Made by a program: the position numbers and the translations under genes. The notes under the pieces were generated by a model that searched no databases, was not told where the DNA came from, and saw only the letters and a list, made by a program, of their open reading frames with translations. Source: Ambrosia x helenae (taxonomy: Eukaryota; Streptophyta; Magnoliopsida; Asterales; Asteraceae). Taken from it: a stretch of 64,000 nt of DNA. The stretch spans positions 137,113,206 through 137,177,205 of the forward strand of contig CM061229.1 in assembly GCA_030844895.1 (NCBI GenBank), given 5' to 3'. Below, piece by piece: positions 22,517 to 32,211 of this stretch (positions within the stretch are counted from its first letter, which is position 1; the number at the start of each line of letters is the position of its first letter).

Positions 22517-22686
22517 CAGTGGCGAATGTTGACCCGAAATTTCGGGGGGTCGGAAGTCACTAGTTTCGGGGGTCGAAACCTTATATATCAAAAAATTTCT
22601 ATACGAATGCTATATAATCGGAACGTCTGAACGAAAATTCGGAGGGGTCGGCCGCCCCATCCCGCCCCTTAAAAGGATCGCCACTG
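22517..22686. mobile_element. hAT MITE with CAGTGGCGA ends, copy 1
   Basis: CAGTGGCGA / TCGCCACTG inverted ends with 8-bp duplication GCGGTGTG / GCGGTGCG (7 of 8). The interior TTCGGGGGGTCGGAAGTCAC is shared with copy 2 at 56492-56679. Confidence 0.75.
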
Positions 22687-22694
22687 GCGGTGCG

Positions 22695-23219
22695 CCCCGT
22701 TGGCGCCAATGGCCACGTGGGCTCCCCAACCCTTCGGTCGATCTTCTAGCTTTTGGCTAGCTCTCTTTTGGCTTTTGTCCAGCTCTGTATTGTTGTATTT
22801 TGTTTTTTCTTCAAGTTCTTGTTTGTTTGATTTATGCCCAACTGCCCGCTAGGTTTTTTTTTTTTGAACAAAAGTTGGTGTTCAAAAAAATAAATAAACC
22901 ATAATTCAATTAAAGATTCCCATCTTTGGACAACAAGTAAACAATAGACAAACCCATCATTTTTTCTTCGATAGAACCTAGGGATTACATCGTAGTTTAC
23001 GAACCTTGTTAATTAAACCAATTAAAACAACTCTAGTTTTATCAAAAAGGCTCATATATTCATACCAACGTCTCACTTCCTCTTAACCTGCCAAGTCTAC
23101 AGCCTACAATGTTGTCAAGAGCCTCAAACACCAAACAACCTAGAAGTAGTGTGAGGTGATGATCTAATAATCCTTTTCAGTTTTCTAATTTAATTAACTT
23201 TTGAAGACTTTACATATTA
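22695..23219. other. Intergenic stretch before the kinase fragment
   Basis: AT-rich DNA with T-runs. I looked here for the leucine-rich repeat ectodomain and membrane segment expected upstream of the kinase domain and saw neither. Confidence 0.4.
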
Positions 23220-24533
23220 TTGTTTATATTATTGGTTAGGTATGGTGAAGAAAACCATCGATCATCATTGTCTCTATGCGAATATGATGACATCTTTATC
23301 GGTTGTGTGGATGATATGCCGTTGAAAACATGTCGTGATGATGGCTATGACATAGGAGATAGTGGGTTACGGTGGACCATGAAGGATGTGATGAGGGCAT
23401 CGGTTGGTGTAATGGGAGAGAGTGCATTGGGTGTGACTGAAAAAGTTGTTTTCCTAGATGGCAAGTGTTGCGTACTAAAGAGATTTAGGGCCGTTTGCGT
23501 TGGGAGAAAGGAGTTTGGGCGACGTATAGCACGACTAGCATCAATCGGTCATCAATGTGACTATCTTGTTCCACTAGATAGTTATCTTTACTCGAAAAGG
23601 TTCAAGTTTATTGTTTGTGACTATTACCCCATGGGTAGTCTTCATGATTTGCTTCTAGGTATGTTTTTTTTATCGTCTTATCGGTTACATTTACACATTA
23701 TAGAGAGAACAAAATAATGTTAGTCATTTATGACTTAGGGGCTGTTTGGTAGCCTCTTAATCTGCCTCTTAATCATTCAGTATTCAGACTGTTTGTTTCA
23801 GCATCTGAATGGAATGATTAAGTGCTGAATCATTAAGCTAATAAGGGATGCTGAATGATTAAGCTCTTAACCATTCAGAGCCTCTTAACCATTCAGATCA
23901 TCTTAATGATTAAGATAGTAAGTACCGATCTTTCTTGTGCATACATCTAACAAACTTCCGCTGGTTCGCCATGATTTTATAGGGGCAAGGAAACATGGTC
24001 ACACACCTCTAAACTGGAAGCAAAGGTTCAAGATAATCTTTCATATAGCAAGAGCCATCGCTTTCATTCATTCCCTACCTCAACAAGATAACCACATGGT
24101 CATCAATGTCCATGGCAACCTTAAAGCCTCCAACATCATGATAGGTGTTGATTTTAGTATACGTCTTGCAAATTACGGTTTTACCCAACTTGCAACAAAA
24201 ATACCTGAAATTGGTCCACTATCACCGTCGTCACCACTACCACCAGAAAATATTGGTAAGGAAGAATTGTCACAAAAATGTGACATATACCACTTTGGAT
24301 TGATACTTTTGGACATTCTTGGTGGACCGAATGCCTTAGATTCATCGCAAAGGGTTTTCGAACGAAAAGAACGAGTTTATAATAACAAATTAGGGTTTTT
24401 TGAGTTTCCCTTTGAAGGGAAAGACAGCAAGCATGTTTACAAGGTTTTAGACATTGCCTTAGCATGTGTACATAGGTTACCTCAAGTTCGACCAACGATT
24501 GACAACATACTTTTATATCTACGCAAGAAATAA
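23220..24533 (+). pseudogene. LRR receptor-like pseudokinase domain, 5' incomplete
   Basis: Two exons: about 23238-23658 and 23983-24533 (TAA), intron 23659-23982 with GTATGT and TTTTATAG. The protein aligns by eye with kinase domains of plant LRR receptor-like kinases (subfamily III style): WTMKDVMRASVGVMGES near the start, VLKRF as the ATP-site Lys, YPMGSLHDLL in the hinge. Catalytic HRD is replaced by VHGNLKASN and DFG by NYG, so it is a pseudokinase, as are many of its relatives. No ATG begins the frame at a sensible place and no LRR ectodomain or membrane helix lies in the 3 kb upstream. It may be a truncated gene, or exon 1 may be entered through the TTGGTTAG acceptor-like sequence just before 23239. 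Confidence 0.65.
23738..23920. mobile_element. MITE-like sequence in the kinase intron
   Basis: It starts TTA|GGGGCTGTTTGG, then contains repeated inverted words (CTTAATCATTCAG / CTGAATGATTAAG). TTA at the left end suggests a PIF/Harbinger target, but the matching right end is missing or decayed. Confidence 0.45.
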
Positions 24534-26398
24534 CAATAACTATGTACTATACTTAATCTTTATATTGTACATCACTGACTTCAATATAGAATTGTCGAGC
24601 ATGCAACAATATATTTACTTTTTATACGTCTACTTTTTTTATATAATCAAACATTACAAGATATATCTTACTACGCATCACTATGTATTATCCCTTTATC
24701 TTTTTCATAATAATATTTGATTTATTTATTTTTTATTATAATATTCTGTCATTATGATTTTCAAAGAACAAGTTAATCCTGTATTAACGGGTTAGGATCA
24801 AATACACAGTGAAAGAAAAATAGGAAGTCATAACAAGGGTATCAAACAGACTCCGATTGAACTCATTCAAGCGGCATTGGAACCGTCTCATTGAACCCTA
24901 CGATCTTAGTTTTTAGGTTTTCGCTATTTTGGATTTTTAGCTTGTAGTTTTTAGATTTTACGTTATATCATTGTGTCTTTTATGTAGCATTGTGTCTTTT
25001 TTTTATTTTCATAATTGTGTCATTTTTGCGCTTTATTGTGTCTTTTTTTTTCAGCATTGTGTTATATTTTTCGGCATTGTATTATATTTTGTGGCTCATT
25101 GTGTCATATTTCATGATCTATTGTGTTTTTTTGTATCCTTCTCATCATTCTCATTTTTGTAACAGTGTGTATGATAACTTGACCCTAACAGTTAAATCTT
25201 CAAATGGTTCAATGCATCCGGGACAGTTTTAACTTTCAATATTAACACAATGTTTTACACTTTTCCCACTTGTGTTTAAAATGTATTAAGTTATTGATTC
25301 AATTTCTATTGTCTGTAAACACCCTTATTTAAAAGAGTTGATAGAGAGTATATAGACTTAAGATATTTTGTGATAGCATTATCAAATCAAACTATTAATG
25401 GATCTAAATCTATGGCCGTAGATTCAAGAGAATCTTTTGACTTTTTTCACTAACAGCAAGCGTGCTTGCGTGCGTGTTGGTGACCATTATTCTACCGATT
25501 TTACTTTAACACCCCTCTACCTTTCGTGCATGATTTAAGGAAACACATCCTTATCAAGGTTAACTTTGTAGTTTGTGTCTAAGCTAGCCACTCGTTAATG
25601 TGGGGCTAGCCCACTTAGTAGAGGCTTATGTCTCTTAAAGAGGAGATCTCATGTTTAAATCCAGGCAATGATACATTTATTGTATAATATAGTGGGGTAA
25701 AATTAGCTATTAAAAAAAAATCTAAGCAAGCTACTCACATTGACCAATTCTCGTGCCTGCCTTAGATGTCACTATACAACGATAAATAGATGTGTTGGAT
25801 CGCCTAAAGATCGATAGAGCCCTACTTTGGCGATGTGCCGGTGGGAGCCATCTCTATCGTCATATCAATTTTTAGCATAACTTTGTGTGTGGTTAAATAC
25901 TTAATTACAATAAATCAACATATCAACATGAAATTTGGTTATTTATATTCTTTGGACTTTGCATGATAAAGACTTATAAAACATGAGTATTTAACTTATG
26001 GTAGTTTCAAATTCATAGGATGTGATTTGTAATATATATATATGCTATGTGACAACTAGTGTATAAATCACATCCATTAAACTTACTCATTATTAAGATT
26101 ATAAATAGTTACATCTTATGAAAATCCATTGAATAAATACTAATTAAATCCAGGAAAAACTAAATGGTCATTTCCTTGCCTTTTTATTAAAAAAAAAGTA
26201 TTGGTCATTTTTCATCTAAGTTTTTAACCCTACACCCTCCTATTTAAAAATATATATTAAAAAAAAACTTAAGTTCATTTTATAAAGAAATTTTTAGATC
26301 CATCAATGTTTGACAGGGTCAAAGTGATTTGGTGGTGTGTACTATAAGATGTCAATGACTAATGGATCTTATCATTCAAAGGTGCCAACAACTTAAGA
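24534..26398. other. Intergenic region, mostly low-complexity DNA
   Basis: At 24966-25130 the DNA is a degenerate repeat of ATTGTGTC(T)n units. A probable SINE relic follows at 25593-25720. An AT-rich remainder has no convincing gene. Confidence 0.45.
25593..25720 (+). mobile_element. Degenerate SINE-like insertion (128 bp)
   Basis: Flanked by 15-bp imperfect direct repeats (TCTAAGCTAGCCACT at 25578-25592, TCTAAGCAAGCTACT at 25721-25735). It contains a box A-like TAGCCCACTTAGTAG and box B-like GTTTAAATCC and ends in an A-run. Confidence 0.5.
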
Positions 26399-26464
26399 AT
26401 GGATGACACACAAAAGCATCTGCATTATGTGTTCATGAAGTATGATCCTGAATATGATCGCCTT

Positions 26465-26813
26465 TGTTTTGAATGTCTAAAATCTGAATGATTTGGTTTG
26501 TGATTGATGGTATGCGATTGAATGAATGGAGGGAAAAGAGGAGGGAAGTTATGAAAGGAAGTTATAAACTTTATCTTTCAACACACTTAATAAAACATAG
26601 TCTTGACCCTTATATACATATCAACCGGTGTGAACATGGACCGGTGCCTAGACCCCGACGCGACTGTTGGTTTAGACCAACATGACTATTAACCAATATG
26701 TGACATAACCCATCACATATAATGTTTCTAGACTTAGGATAAAACCTAACATAAGTTTAAATAATACATAACATATGTTTATAAATAAATGAATCAAGAT
26801 TAATCATCTAACA
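26465..26813 (-). repeat. 3' LTR of the ARID element
   Basis: Same sequence as the 5' LTR; preceded on the minus strand by the purine-rich tract at 26814-26830. Confidence 0.92.
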
Positions 26814-26846
26814 ATCTCCCCCTAATCTTGATTCTTTCACTTGGCT

Positions 26847-28421
26847 TTAGTCTTCACTTGATGAGGATCTTGAGCGTTTCTTTGGGGGCAATGCCGAGTC
26901 TTCCCATTCGGCTCTCTTGTTCTCATAGTCCTCCATTGCTTCTTCGTTGATCTCTACTACCAACTCTCTTCCCTTGTATTTGAGATGATACCATTCTAAC
27001 ATCTCCAAATAACGAACATAAGTTTGCCTCAAATTCATTGTGATACCTTCCTTTGACACTAGGCTTGGCAAACCTCTTCCATATCCCATTGACATGGCCA
27101 CTACCGTCCAATTTGCATCTCTTGTTACCTTCTCATAACCACCAAATACTTGCACCGTCTTGTATAGATCCAACAAACATATTGGATAACCCGTCTCATC
27201 TCTTGGTGGGATTGGAGCCTTATTCTTCATTTGTAAGAATTCCTTCATAAACCAATTAACGGTTCTTTCAAACTCCAATTCAAACTTTCTCTTGTATCTC
27301 TCAACCGTACTAGTGATGTGAATCAAGTCCATAAACACAACACAATCTTGCAATTCGGATCCTTCGGTTGGATACATCACCGGACCTCTTTCCATAACAC
27401 CTTCATATTGATCTTTGTTGATGGAAAAGTCGTCAAAATGCTTAAAAATGGACGCTCTTTCTTTGTCTTCATTCGTTATACCCTCCAACTTGTCGCTTTC
27501 AAACCTAACCCGCTTGCCTTGGGCCTTTGAAACTTTCGCAAATTCTGATGTGGTTTGGCCGCTCGCTTCCCCTATGCTACGGCTCTCCTCTTTCTTTCCT
27601 TTACCACTTTGATCAAATGCGGGACACTTAAATGTGAAATGGTCATCCGATTCACATATGCGACATAGTATAATCCTTCTAAATTCTTGGATAATAGGCT
27701 TCTTGATGTAACAAACATCGCCTTCAAATTCTACTTCATATCCCTCTTGTGTCAATTTTTCAACACTTAATATATTCTTTCTAAGTGTGGGTATGTAGAA
27801 CACGTTTTGAATCTTGTGTTCTTTTCCACAACTTGCAACCGCAACACTACCCTTACCACGGAAATATTCTTTCCTATAGCCTTTTGGGCAACCATCTATA
27901 CCATATGAATTGTCTAGAACAATAAACAATCTCTTGGTGCCACACCCATGTTCTTGGCGTGTCAAACTAACAAACCACAAATCATCCCAACCCTTTTCAT
28001 CACTACCCTTAACCATAAATTCGGTTTTACCAATTTTCTTAGGACAATTACGCCTATAATGAAAGGGTTCTTTGCACTTACTACAACACATTGTAGAGGG
28101 GTAATCGGCCATCTTTTCTTCTCTTTCTGTTTGCCGATTGAACTCCATTTGCGCCTCTTTTCTTCTTGATTCGGTATCCCTCACGGACACACTACTACTT
28201 GATCCAATGTTAAACGAAGATAATTGCATATTGAGCGAGTCTCCTATGCTTTCTTGGTTCGCCTTCTTGGCCTTCCATCTATGATTCTCAAAATCATACA
28301 CTAGACTAGGGATTAGCGGTCCACATCCATAACCGCCCTCTGTCCCTATCTTCTTCTTGACTGCTTCGTTTCTTTCTACATCGAATATACCACAGGTCTT
28401 GATCGTTGGCTCTGATGCCAT
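26847..28421 (-). CDS. Zinc-knuckle / copia-like / ARID fusion protein of an LTR element
   Basis: 524 aa in one uninterrupted frame. The ATG is formed where the last base of the 5' LTR meets the primer site, so the primer-site codons are read as MASEP; an internal Met may be the real start. A CCHC zinc knuckle lies at 113-126 (CSKCKEPFHYRRNC), a copia protease/pre-integrase-like block at ~185-240 (NVFYIPTLRKNILSVEKL) without a good DSG active site, and a second CCHC at 253-266. An ARID domain spans ~380-480 (NWFMKEFL, IPPRDETGYPICLLDLYKTV, FGGYEKV, YLEMLEWYH). The tail PPKKRSRSSSSED looks like a nuclear signal. ARID domains bind AT-rich DNA, so the product could join RNA packaging to nuclear DNA binding. 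I recall similar 'ARID domain-containing' predictions in Asteraceae genomes. Confidence 0.85.
   Translation of the reverse strand: MASEPTIKTCGIFDVERNEAVKKKIGTEGGYGCGPLIPSLVYDFENHRWKAKKANQESIGDSLNMQLSSFNIGSSSSVSVRDTESRRKEAQMEFNRQTEREEKMADYPSTMCCSKCKEPFHYRRNCPKKIGKTEFMVKGSDEKGWDDLWFVSLTRQEHGCGTKRLFIVLDNSYGIDGCPKGYRKEYFRGKGSVAVASCGKEHKIQNVFYIPTLRKNILSVEKLTQEGYEVEFEGDVCYIKKPIIQEFRRIILCRICESDDHFTFKCPAFDQSGKGKKEESRSIGEASGQTTSEFAKVSKAQGKRVRFESDKLEGITNEDKERASIFKHFDDFSINKDQYEGVMERGPVMYPTEGSELQDCVVFMDLIHITSTVERYKRKFELEFERTVNWFMKEFLQMKNKAPIPPRDETGYPICLLDLYKTVQVFGGYEKVTRDANWTVVAMSMGYGRGLPSLVSKEGITMNLRQTYVRYLEMLEWYHLKYKGRELVVEINEEAMEDYENKRAEWEDSALPPKKRSRSSSSED
28408..28420 (-). other. Primer-binding site of the ARID element
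   Basis: TGGCATCAGAGCC directly abuts the 5' LTR; it differs at one position from the common plant initiator-Met tRNA primer site TGGTATCAGAGC. Confidence 0.75.
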
Positions 28422-28769
28422 GTTTTGAATGTCTAAAATCTGAATGATTTGGTTTGTGATTGATGGTATGCGATTGAATGAATGGAGGGAAAAGAGGAGG
28501 GAAGTTATGAAAGGAAGTTATAAACTTTATCTTTCAACACACTTAATAAAACATAGTCTTGACCCTTATATACATATCAACCGGTGTGAACATGGACCGG
28601 TGCCTAGACCCCGACGCGACTGTTGGTTTAGACCAACATGACTATTAACCAATATGTGACATAACCCATCACATATAATGTTTCTAGACTTAGGATAAAA
28701 CCTAACATAAGTTTAAATAATACATAACATATGTTTATAAATAAATGAATCAAGATTAATCATCTAACA
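28421..28769 (-). repeat. 5' LTR of the ARID element
   Basis: On the minus strand it begins TGTTAGATGATTAATC and ends CATTCAAAACA. It matches the other LTR over all 349 positions that I compared. Confidence 0.92.
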
Positions 28770-29018
28770 GCCTTCAATCTGATAGGTCTGTTTTGTAATT
28801 TCACCACCACCACCACCTTTACCATGGTGTTAACTATGTGTATTAATGTAATTTATATATTGCAGGACAAAGAGAGGGGCAAGAGAGGTGGAAATGTACT
28901 TGAGCAAGAAGCATGATGACTTGTTGGCTAAGAACCTTGAGCCTGGCACCTACAACAAGACCTTATCTTTGTTCATTGTTGATGCTTTTGCTGTTCAAAT
29001 CACTGATGCTCAGGTGAC

Positions 29019-29067
<49 letters not shown>

Positions 29068-29555
29068 TTTTGGCTCTTAAAGATCATTTGTGGTGTTTTC
29101 AGGCCAATGTGCTTAGATCTGCAAAAGAAGTGAGGATAGTAGAGAAGAACCAAGAGCTTGTTTGACATGATGTTTATGTGGTTGGTTAAAGCATTATTGT
29201 TTTTCTTAAATATCTAGTTCTACCTAGAGACATGTGGCCGCTACATTTGTATAGCATAATATATTATTGTTTGATGGGTCGAATTGAATGGATGCCAAAG
29301 ATTTATGAACATGGGTTGACTTGGTTTTATATGTATGTTGGGAAGACGTTTGGACATCATTGTTTGCGAATCAATTTTTATTGAATTTCGTTATGTATTA
29401 CAACCATGATCCATGGAAAAGGATCATGTTTTTATTGAGAAAACTAAAAATTTATACTGCATTGCATATATGTGATGTGCAACATATGATCAGTCATCTT
29501 AAAAACATGATCTATGATAATACTAAGTAAATCCCACCAATAGCAACGCAATGTT

Positions 29556-29863
29556 AAGGGAGGGTTTGAGAAGGCTAAGATGTACAAAGCCTTACCTCTA
29601 ACCCATATGAATAGAGAGACTACTTCCAATAAGACCCTCTGTTTTGCATCAAGCTTTGGACATAAGGCACATAGCCCTCAAAATTAGGACAAATTCGATT
29701 GGTGCATGTACTTCTTGTCTTTCAACTATCAACGCCGCTACATTATGCATGCTTAACCGTCTGTCGCTTTTAATGTTATTTGCACGAAATTTTTAAAGTA
29801 ACATTAAAATTAGTGCAAATTTCCTTTTGCTCTTCCGAAGACCGACACATATATACATTATTT
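29556..29863 (-). mobile_element. SINE-like family B, copy 2, 3' truncated
   Basis: The minus strand matches copy 1 at 14038-14422 (AAGGCTTTGTACATC, ATAACATTAAAAG...). The (GAT)n tail is missing. AACGCAAT occurs on both sides and may be a short target duplication. Confidence 0.6.
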
Positions 29864-30100
29864 CTCTTAAAACGCAATACAAAAATGAGTTTTGTTATGA
29901 TCATCCCTCTTAAAACCATTAGGATACTTGATGGTATTTAAAATAACTTTTATAATATACATATTATTTTCATAAATAAACATAAAAGACACGAGTATGA
30001 TATAGATATGATTGCGGAAGTTGCTAGGAGCTCCTGGTCTGGAGTTGCGAGTACTCGAACATGGTGAATTATAAAGAAACTATTTTTTAGGAAATTATAT

Positions 30101-31579
30101 TGTAACACCCCAACCGATGGCGGAATCATCGAGGTATCACGTAGTGACGATTGTTCAAAAGCACATGGTACTAAAATGTAACTATATTATTGAATAATTT
30201 AAATTGTCTTACATGGATGAAATGGGAAAAATACATAAGTCTGAACAAAACATGAAATTTGAAATAAATTATTAAAAGCAAGCACTAAAATCCAATGCTA
30301 TGGAACTAAGATCAAACTGCACCTAAAACATGTACAAAATAAGTTTTGTCAACATATGAAATGTTGGTGAGCATTCCTAGTTTTAATACATATAGTAAGT
30401 TGAAAAATGTTATACAATTCAAGTGCAAAGCTATAATGCATTTATGTAAACTATGTATCATACAAATGAGCGAAATCAATCCTGTGACTGTATAAATGTA
30501 CTAAAATGAACGGCGGTGTACTTATCCAATAAATGGATAATAACTTAACAATGACCAGGGATTCTCCGATGAAAAAGGGGGAGAATCACCTAGGTGGGTT
30601 GTCAATCCAATAGCGTTATCCAATGTTAAGGTCGGCTTGTACAATGTTAATGATTTCACTAAGTACAAATGTATTCTACATGAAATGTCTACGCATAAAG
30701 CACGTTTGTAAGCAAATGCACATAGTACTAGAATTGTATTGTGAAAATGTGAACTTGTATTTGTAATTTGTATAAGTGTACATGTAACACCCCAAAAATG
30801 AATAAAAGCAAAAAAAGGGGATAGGAAATACTCACTTTCGCCAAATGACTAGATGACTAAGCAAGCGTGAAAATGCGAGCAATCCAAAGATTCATCAACG
30901 AAACTAGTCCAATTTAGAAGAAAAGGAACCGAATAGGAAAAATATCAAGCTTCCAATTCGCCAATTACAAGAGCTTATAATCAAAGCTTCAAATGTAGAA
31001 GTAATATACACTAGAAGAAAGGTATGAGGGAGAGTTTAATTGAATTGAAACAATCGATTTAGATGTGCAAAGTGTAATGAGTCATAGGTGGGTTTTTATT
31101 CTAGTTTTGGATTCAATTAGGCTTTAAAATTGGTCAACACAATAAAGTAAGTTTTTAAGATGAATTGACTATTTGACTAGGATTTTGACTAAGACTTTGA
31201 CTAGGATTTTGACTGAGACTTTGACTAGGATTTTGACTGAGACTTTGACTGGGACTTTGACTGTCTCAGCGGACCGCGAGGGCTAAAAAAATATTTTTTT
31301 TTAATTTAATCAATTTTAAGTTATAGACTTGTTTCCTTCTGTTTCTAAGTTGTTTTAGGACCGAAAATTAAGGGCTTGGAGTATCAAGGTCAGAAACATA
31401 CGTGCTCGGGTGTAGATGTGAGTATAAAACGTGCATACTTTTACTTATAAAAATTATAAGTTTTATTAAATTGTGAATTTTGGTCCTATTAAAATATGAG
31501 GGTTAAAAATGAAAATTTTGAAATAGTTGAGGAACCAATTATGCACAATTATGAAAAGTGAAGAGTGCAGGTTGTCACA
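30101..31579 (-). mobile_element. Solo LTR of a gypsy-type element (1479 bp)
   Basis: TGTAACACCCC...GGTTGTCACA on the + strand, with flanking TATAT at 30096-30100 and 31580-31584 (the right flank lies in an AT run, so it is weaker proof). Its left ~690 bp match the left part of the LTR at 60204-62894. The terminal motif TGTAACACCCC recurs inside at 30784. A tandem block GACTAGGATTTTGACTGAGACTTT sits at about 31169-31262. Confidence 0.75.
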
Positions 31580-31584
31580 TATAT

Positions 31585-32211
31585 ATATATGCCAAATATT
31601 ATTATTTTATTAATTTATAACATAAATAAAATAGATAAATGCTAAAATACTAAGGTATTTCAAAAATTGATGTTTATTCAATAATATTATAGACATAGAA
31701 ATTATATATTTTTTTTTTTTTAAATTAAACTCATCCAAAGTTACTAACTAAATTTGATTTTAACCAAGATTAACCATCTTTGAGCGATTCCGAATGACTA
31801 GGTGTAGTTGAAGAAAATCAACTATGTTCCATACCTTCTAGTGATTACTCGGCAAGTACCTGATCGACTTTCTAGACCCGGTTTACAACACTGGGTGTAG
31901 AGATGCACATAAAAACCGAAATGGTATGCAACCGAACCGGTTTCAAACCGAAATCACTTTGACTTGAAATCAGTCAACACTTAAACCGGATGTATAAATA
32001 GAAAACATAATTCTTTTGTGTTAATGTTAAACTAAATGGGCCGTGGTAATAATTCACAAAAGCCCAAATAACAATAACGATAAGCCCAAGTAAAACTCCA
32101 ACGAGCCACAAACAAACCGCCGAGATTTCAACTGGCGCGAGAAAATCAGCCAACAACTTCTTAATTAGGGTTTGATACATAGAAGCAGTAATTGAATTCA
32201 ATCTCACGGAC
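31585..32211. other. Upstream region of the serine hydrolase gene
   Basis: AT-rich, with no gene-like frame. The last ~200 bp before ATG 32212 should hold the promoter; no clear TATA was seen. Confidence 0.35.

Larger units (their letters stand above)
26465..28769 (-). mobile_element. Complete non-autonomous LTR retrotransposon carrying an ARID gene
   Basis: Two 349-bp LTRs (26465-26813, 28421-28769) look identical base for base. A perfect GCCTT duplication flanks the element (26460-26464, 28770-28774). On the minus strand a TGGCATCAGAGCC primer site (close to the initiator-Met tRNA site) follows the 5' LTR, and the purine tract GATTAGGGGGAGAT precedes the 3' LTR. No reverse transcriptase or integrase is present; the internal part is filled by one 524-codon frame. 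Mobilisation must have used enzymes of another, probably copia-type, element. Identical LTRs mean a very recent insertion. Confidence 0.93.
26399..29165 (+). pseudogene. Subtilase propeptide-like (inhibitor I9) gene split by a retrotransposon
   Basis: Outside the insertion the gene has exon 1 in two pieces (26399-26464 and 28775-28785), exon 2 28866-29013 and exon 3 29103-29165. Phases match and the interrupted frame would encode 95 aa. The protein has the I9 propeptide pattern of plant subtilases (HYVFMKYDP strand, KKHDDLL helix, DAFAVQITDAQ, SAKEVRIVEKN) but ends by a stop right after the propeptide, with no catalytic domain downstream. It could be a free-standing propeptide-type protease inhibitor or a fragment of a subtilase gene. 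A 2.3-kb LTR element sits in exon 1, so the gene is disrupted unless the whole element is spliced out. A (CT)n(CA)n microsatellite lies in intron 2 (about 29022-29067). Confidence 0.65.

Noticed and set aside
24971..25232. Phe-rich open frames that look like membrane proteins
   Set aside because: Produced by the degenerate ATTGTGTC(T)n repeat; all three frames look similar.
26488..26685. 65-codon frame repeated identically at 28444-28641
   Set aside because: Both are translations of the two LTRs of the ARID element, not genes.
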